The position numbers and the translations under genes were made by a program. Below the pieces are notes generated by a model, which was given only the letters and a program-made list of their open reading frames with translations, made no database searches and was not told where the DNA came from. Source: Verrucomicrobiales bacterium (GTDB taxonomy: Bacteria; Verrucomicrobiota; Verrucomicrobiia; Verrucomicrobiales; SLCJ01). Taken from it: 27,809 nt of DNA. The first letter of the stretch is position 1. Each line of letters opens with the position of its first letter. Positions 24,868 to 27,809 of this stretch are shown in pieces. The stretch spans positions 1 through 27,809 of the forward strand of contig SLCJ01000208.1 of assembly GCA_007125835.1 (NCBI GenBank), in the 5' to 3' direction.

Positions 24868-24946
24868 CTCAGGATGGAACCCTGGGTGCCCGATTCGGTT
24901 CCGACAAAATCGACTTCGGAATTGGGCGGGGGGTGGTTGGGGGATC

Positions 24947-25837
24947 TTAGGCGTAAGCGTCGCGGCGGGCCCGGCTTGGGGTTTTTCCGGTGTAGCGGCG
25001 GAAAGCGGTGGCGAAATACTGGCTGGACGAGTAGCCGAGGCTGTGGGCGATTTGGGTGATTGGCATGCCCGTGGTCTGCAGCATTTCCATGGCCTTCGCC
25101 ACTTTTTGGCGGGCCACGTAGTCGGCGGGCGGCACGCCCACTTCGTCTTTGAACCGGGCCTTGAAGCGCGACACGGAGAGGTTGACGCGGTCGGCGAGGT
25201 CTTCAAGCATGTAATTCTCGTTCAGGTTCTCCTTAATGAATTCCATGACATCGTGGATTTCAGGGCTGATCTGGCTCTGGTCTTCGAACTCGGCGGAGTG
25301 GGCGACATCGAGGAAGTAGCGGATAAGCAGGTTCCGGATGTTCAGCACTTTCAGGCTGCCGGCGCTGCGGCCGTGGGCCTCGAAGATGCGGTAGAGGGTT
25401 TCGCGGAGGCTGCGGTGGGCCCGGAAATGGGGGGGCAGGCTCCTGAGCTTGGCGACCAAGGCGGCACCTTCGACTTCGGGCAGGTCGAGAATGGTGCGGG
25501 CCTCGGGCAGGAGGCGCACGAGCATCCAGAACATCACCCCCTTGCCTTCGGGGTAGGATCCTGTACCATGGCTCTGGTATGGCTGGGTGACAAACACATC
25601 GCCGCCGCGCATGTGGTATTCCTCGCCGTCGATCACGTAGGTTTGTTCGCCGCGTTCGAGGAAGGAAATTTCGAGCAGGGGACCGTGGTTGTGGGTTTCG
25701 AGGGGCGGGTGGGCGCGGCTGTATTCATAACGCCCGACCACAATCACCTCCTTGAACCCGGATTTGCGCAGGTCGAGAATTTTACGTTCCGGGGAGGCGT
25801 CGATTAATACAAATTCGCTGTGTTTTGGGTCTGGCAT
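24947..25837 (-). CDS. AraC-family transcriptional regulator
   Basis: This 296-residue regulator has an N-terminal cupin-like sensor domain (about 30-110; HNHGPLLEISFLERGEQTYV, GDVFVTQPYQSHG). The C-terminal double helix-turn-helix covers about 195-290: LEDLADRVNLSVSRFKARF, then ITQIAHSLGYSSSQYFATAF, then GKTPSRARR. Such proteins usually sense a sugar or related compound and activate nearby catabolic genes. The sugar-oxidoreductase-like gene to its right is a candidate target. It has a recognisable promoter with an operator palindrome upstream. Confidence 0.92.
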   Translation of the reverse strand: MPDPKHSEFVLIDASPERKILDLRKSGFKEVIVVGRYEYSRAHPPLETHNHGPLLEISFLERGEQTYVIDGEEYHMRGGDVFVTQPYQSHGTGSYPEGKGVMFWMLVRLLPEARTILDLPEVEGAALVAKLRSLPPHFRAHRSLRETLYRIFEAHGRSAGSLKVLNIRNLLIRYFLDVAHSAEFEDQSQISPEIHDVMEFIKENLNENYMLEDLADRVNLSVSRFKARFKDEVGVPPADYVARQKVAKAMEMLQTTGMPITQIAHSLGYSSSQYFATAFRRYTGKTPSRARRDAYA

Positions 25838-25873
25838 AACGAGCTTGTTGTTTTATTTGGCAACTTTGTTTCC

Positions 25874-25887
25874 TTAAAGCGCTTTAA
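25874..25887. promoter_or_regulatory. Palindromic operator at the araC transcription start
   Basis: TTAAAGCGCTTTAA is a perfect 14-bp palindrome with a central CG, like LacI/CcpA-family operators (compare the cre-site core AAAGCGCTTT). It lies just downstream of the -10 element, at about +1 to +14, a typical repression position. The regulator is not in the window; the AraC protein itself would not be expected to bind a symmetric site like this. Confidence 0.6.
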
Positions 25888-25894
25888 TCCACAT

Positions 25895-25923
25895 ACAATA
25901 TCGCAAATTTGAGATAATGTCAA
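25895..25923 (-). promoter_or_regulatory. Sigma-70-type promoter of the araC-family gene
   Basis: The minus strand has a perfect -35 TTGACA (25918-25923), a 17-bp spacer and a -10 TATTGT (25895-25900). The transcript start should be near 25888, some 50 bp before the start codon and directly next to the palindromic operator. Confidence 0.75.
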
Positions 25924-26245
25924 ACAGCGATGTAAAAAAAAGCCCATTTCGGAGAGGTGTGGCCCGCGGTGTGGCCCGCCGAAGCTGTGGACGACCCCAT
26001 GAGGCTGTCGGCGATGCGGGGGGGACGACGCGTCGCGCCCACGACCGAGAAGCCGCCAGGCGTAGGGCGCTGTGGCGGTGCTGCCGATCATGTCGGCCTG
26101 GTGGAAAGCCTCCGCGCGGGACTGTTTCATACCAATTCCCAGCAGCTTTTTCTGATGAGACGGTATCAGGTGCGGGGGATTGGGGTAGGCAGAGGATTTC
26201 CTCCCATGGGTAGGAGTGAGGGAATAGGGACCGTTTGCGGTGGAT

Positions 26246-27700
26246 TCAGGCCAGAGTAAAAGGCTCGCGGTATGTATCGGAGAGGAGATAATTGGCCATC
26301 ACCCCTTCCGGCGAGGACTCGTCGAAGCGCTCAGAAGCTGGATCGAAAACGAGAGTGGAGCCGAGGGAAAGAGGCGTTTTTGCGTAGTCGATGGGGTGGA
26401 CGCGGCAGTGTTCAAGGAAGCTTTCCCAAGCCTCGGTCTGGTCGGCAATTCCCGCAGGGGCCTCCGCCTCAAGGGAATCCGCATCGAAGGCGCGAATGCC
26501 GCTCCGCAGGCTGATGTTCGCCATGTGGCAGGCGGCACTGGAGTAGTGTCCCTGATCGACGTCGCAGCGCAGGGACGAGGTGTCGCGGGAGCGGATTGCC
26601 TCGATCCAGTTGGCGACATGGGTGCCGCCGCCGTCGCCACGGAAACGTTCGATTACATTTCCCTCGCTGTCCTCCGCATGGCCGCCGCCGCGATTGAAGA
26701 ACAGGGCGCCGTTCTCGCAGATCAGGAAGGTGCCGGCGGTGCGGTTGCGGAAGCGCGACTGGACATCGTCGCGCTCGGGAGACATGGGCAGATCACGCAC
26801 CTCGCAGGTCAGTGGGACGTCGAGCCCGGGGAAGCGGAAGCTCGCAAGCTGGGTGTTGGGTGTTTCCCCATCATCGTCCCAGAGCAGACGCCCGCCGACA
26901 CAGCGCACAGCCGTGGCGTGGTCGCGAATGCCGAGGATGTGCAGGGTGTGGTCGAGATTGTGCACGCCCACATTGCCGAATTCCCCGCTGCCGGTGGCCC
27001 AGAACCAGTGCCAGTCATAGTGGAACTGTTCGCGCATCACAGGCACTAGGGGACGCGGCCCTTGGAAAAGGTCGTAGTTGATTTCCGGGTCGACGGGAGT
27101 GGGGCGGTCCACTTTGCCGATCGGGGCGCGCCGGTTGAACCAAAAGCAATGGGCGGCGAGCAGTTTGCCCAGCGCGCCGCTCTGGAAATAATCGCGCGCG
27201 GCGTCGATCCCGGCGTCGGAGCGGTTCTGCAGGCCGGCCTGGACGATGCGATTGTGGCGCTTCGCGGCCTCGACGAGCGCCCGCCCCTCGTGGATGTTAT
27301 TGGAGACCGGCTTTTCCACATACACGTCCTTGCCGGCGGCGCAGGCGGCGGTGCCAATCGTTGCATGGGTGTGGTTCGGCGTGGCGATGATCACGGCATC
27401 GATATCATCGCGCTCGAGCATGCGGCGGTAGTCGTCAATCATGGCCACCCCTTCGTGGTTGGAAGCAAACCCTGCGGACAGCCGCTCATCCGCATCACAA
27501 GCGGCCACCACCCGGGCTCCCTCCGCATGGCGGTTCAGGTCGCTCACCAACTGCGGACCCCGCACCCGGCAACCAATGAGCCCGATGCGGACCTGGTCGT
27601 TCGCGCCTGCATTCTGACTGCGGGCTTTGGTTCGGGGAAGGCTCAGAGCGGCGAGGCCGCCAGCCAGCGTGGCTTTTCCAAGAAAGATTCGTCTGCGCAT
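26246..27700 (-). CDS. Gfo/Idh/MocA-family oxidoreductase with Tat signal
   Basis: This 484-residue protein has a twin-arginine signal (MRRRIFLGK then a hydrophobic stretch), so it is likely exported folded, with its cofactor bound. The Rossmann part has GLIGCRVRG (40-48) and the family motif EKP (129-131, in YVEKPVSNN). The substrate domain has GEFGNVGVHNLDH, with histidines and an aspartate in the usual place for catalysis. Exported family members in Verrucomicrobiota and Planctomycetota are abundant and act on sugars or polyols with bound NAD(P); some are glycosidase-like. The substrate cannot be told from sequence. The nearby AraC regulator suggests a sugar-related role. Confidence 0.9.
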   Translation of the reverse strand: MRRRIFLGKATLAGGLAALSLPRTKARSQNAGANDQVRIGLIGCRVRGPQLVSDLNRHAEGARVVAACDADERLSAGFASNHEGVAMIDDYRRMLERDDIDAVIIATPNHTHATIGTAACAAGKDVYVEKPVSNNIHEGRALVEAAKRHNRIVQAGLQNRSDAGIDAARDYFQSGALGKLLAAHCFWFNRRAPIGKVDRPTPVDPEINYDLFQGPRPLVPVMREQFHYDWHWFWATGSGEFGNVGVHNLDHTLHILGIRDHATAVRCVGGRLLWDDDGETPNTQLASFRFPGLDVPLTCEVRDLPMSPERDDVQSRFRNRTAGTFLICENGALFFNRGGGHAEDSEGNVIERFRGDGGGTHVANWIEAIRSRDTSSLRCDVDQGHYSSAACHMANISLRSGIRAFDADSLEAEAPAGIADQTEAWESFLEHCRVHPIDYAKTPLSLGSTLVFDPASERFDESSPEGVMANYLLSDTYREPFTLA

Positions 27701-27809
27701 GGTTTTGGATGGGGTGTGTGGGTGGAGCGCCGATCACAACGCTGCGATTGTGTTTGTGTGCGAAATTACACTTGAGACTATCACAATCTTTCAGTCATGC
27801 ACCGAAAAA

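Larger units (their letters stand above)
25838..26245. other. Intergenic stretch between araC and the oxidoreductase gene
   Basis: No supported gene is seen in these 408 bp. The left part holds the araC promoter and operator. A 12-base tandem duplication (GGTGTGGCCCGC twice) is at 25956-25979. The GC-rich middle has open frames of low plausibility (Arg/Gly/Pro-rich) on both strands. A CCCATGGG palindrome is near 26207. Confidence 0.55.

Noticed and set aside
25917..26213. 98-residue plus-strand frame (and overlapping minus-strand frames)
   Set aside because: Composition is Arg/Gly-rich, there is no motif, and the frame starts over the araC promoter.

Overview
The window is one chromosomal segment of a GC-rich Gram-negative bacterium, most likely a member of Verrucomicrobiota. 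This rests on several traits read from the sequence. There is a PEP-CTERM protein with a typical C-terminal sorting signal. An ECF sigma factor fragment is of the kind common in Verrucomicrobiota and Planctomycetota. SecD and SecF are fused and carry an extra N-terminal helix. Lipoproteins of the LptE and TPR type imply an outer membrane. Several intergenic stretches carry RAYT/REP-type elements. No rRNA, tRNA or CRISPR array was seen. A finer taxonomic placement cannot be made from the sequence alone.

Layout. (1) Positions 1-3569 hold the N-terminal part of an ECF sigma factor (minus strand). Divergent from it are two secreted proteins that share a 181-residue N-terminal domain, from a 543-bp tandem duplication. 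One is a small PEP-CTERM protein; the other fuses the domain to a BNR_4-type beta-propeller that resembles polysaccharide lyases. (2) Positions 3655-10480 are a divergent phosphate-uptake locus: pstB-phoU on the minus strand and pstC-pstA-pstB on the plus strand. A Pho-box-like direct repeat lies between them and a strong bidirectional terminator closes the plus-strand operon. Both permeases carry large extra extracytoplasmic domains, a beta-propeller in PstC and a coiled coil in PstA. No pstS or phoBR is present. (3) Positions 10534-14283 (minus strand) hold rpsU with its own promoter, secDF and a CruF-like carotenoid gene. (4) Positions 14327-16868 are the accessory part: a RAYT transposase gene bounded by a 15-bp inverted repeat, yraN, and non-coding DNA with a REP-like hairpin. 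(5) Positions 16869-22038 (minus strand) run as a TPR lipoprotein gene, lptE, rsmI and glgP, covering envelope biogenesis, ribosome modification and glycogen breakdown. (6) Positions 22229-24402 hold rpsT with a good promoter and an AsmA-like membrane protein. (7) Positions 24442-27700 (minus strand) hold a small unknown membrane protein, an AraC regulator with a recognisable promoter and palindromic operator, and a Tat-exported Gfo/Idh/MocA oxidoreductase.

Most of the window is ordinary housekeeping content. The parts most worth a second look are the enlarged PstC/PstA pair with duplicated PstB under a Pho box, the duplicated domain shared by the PEP-CTERM protein and the lyase-like protein, the RAYT element with its inverted ends and missing tyrosine, and the araC promoter/operator.
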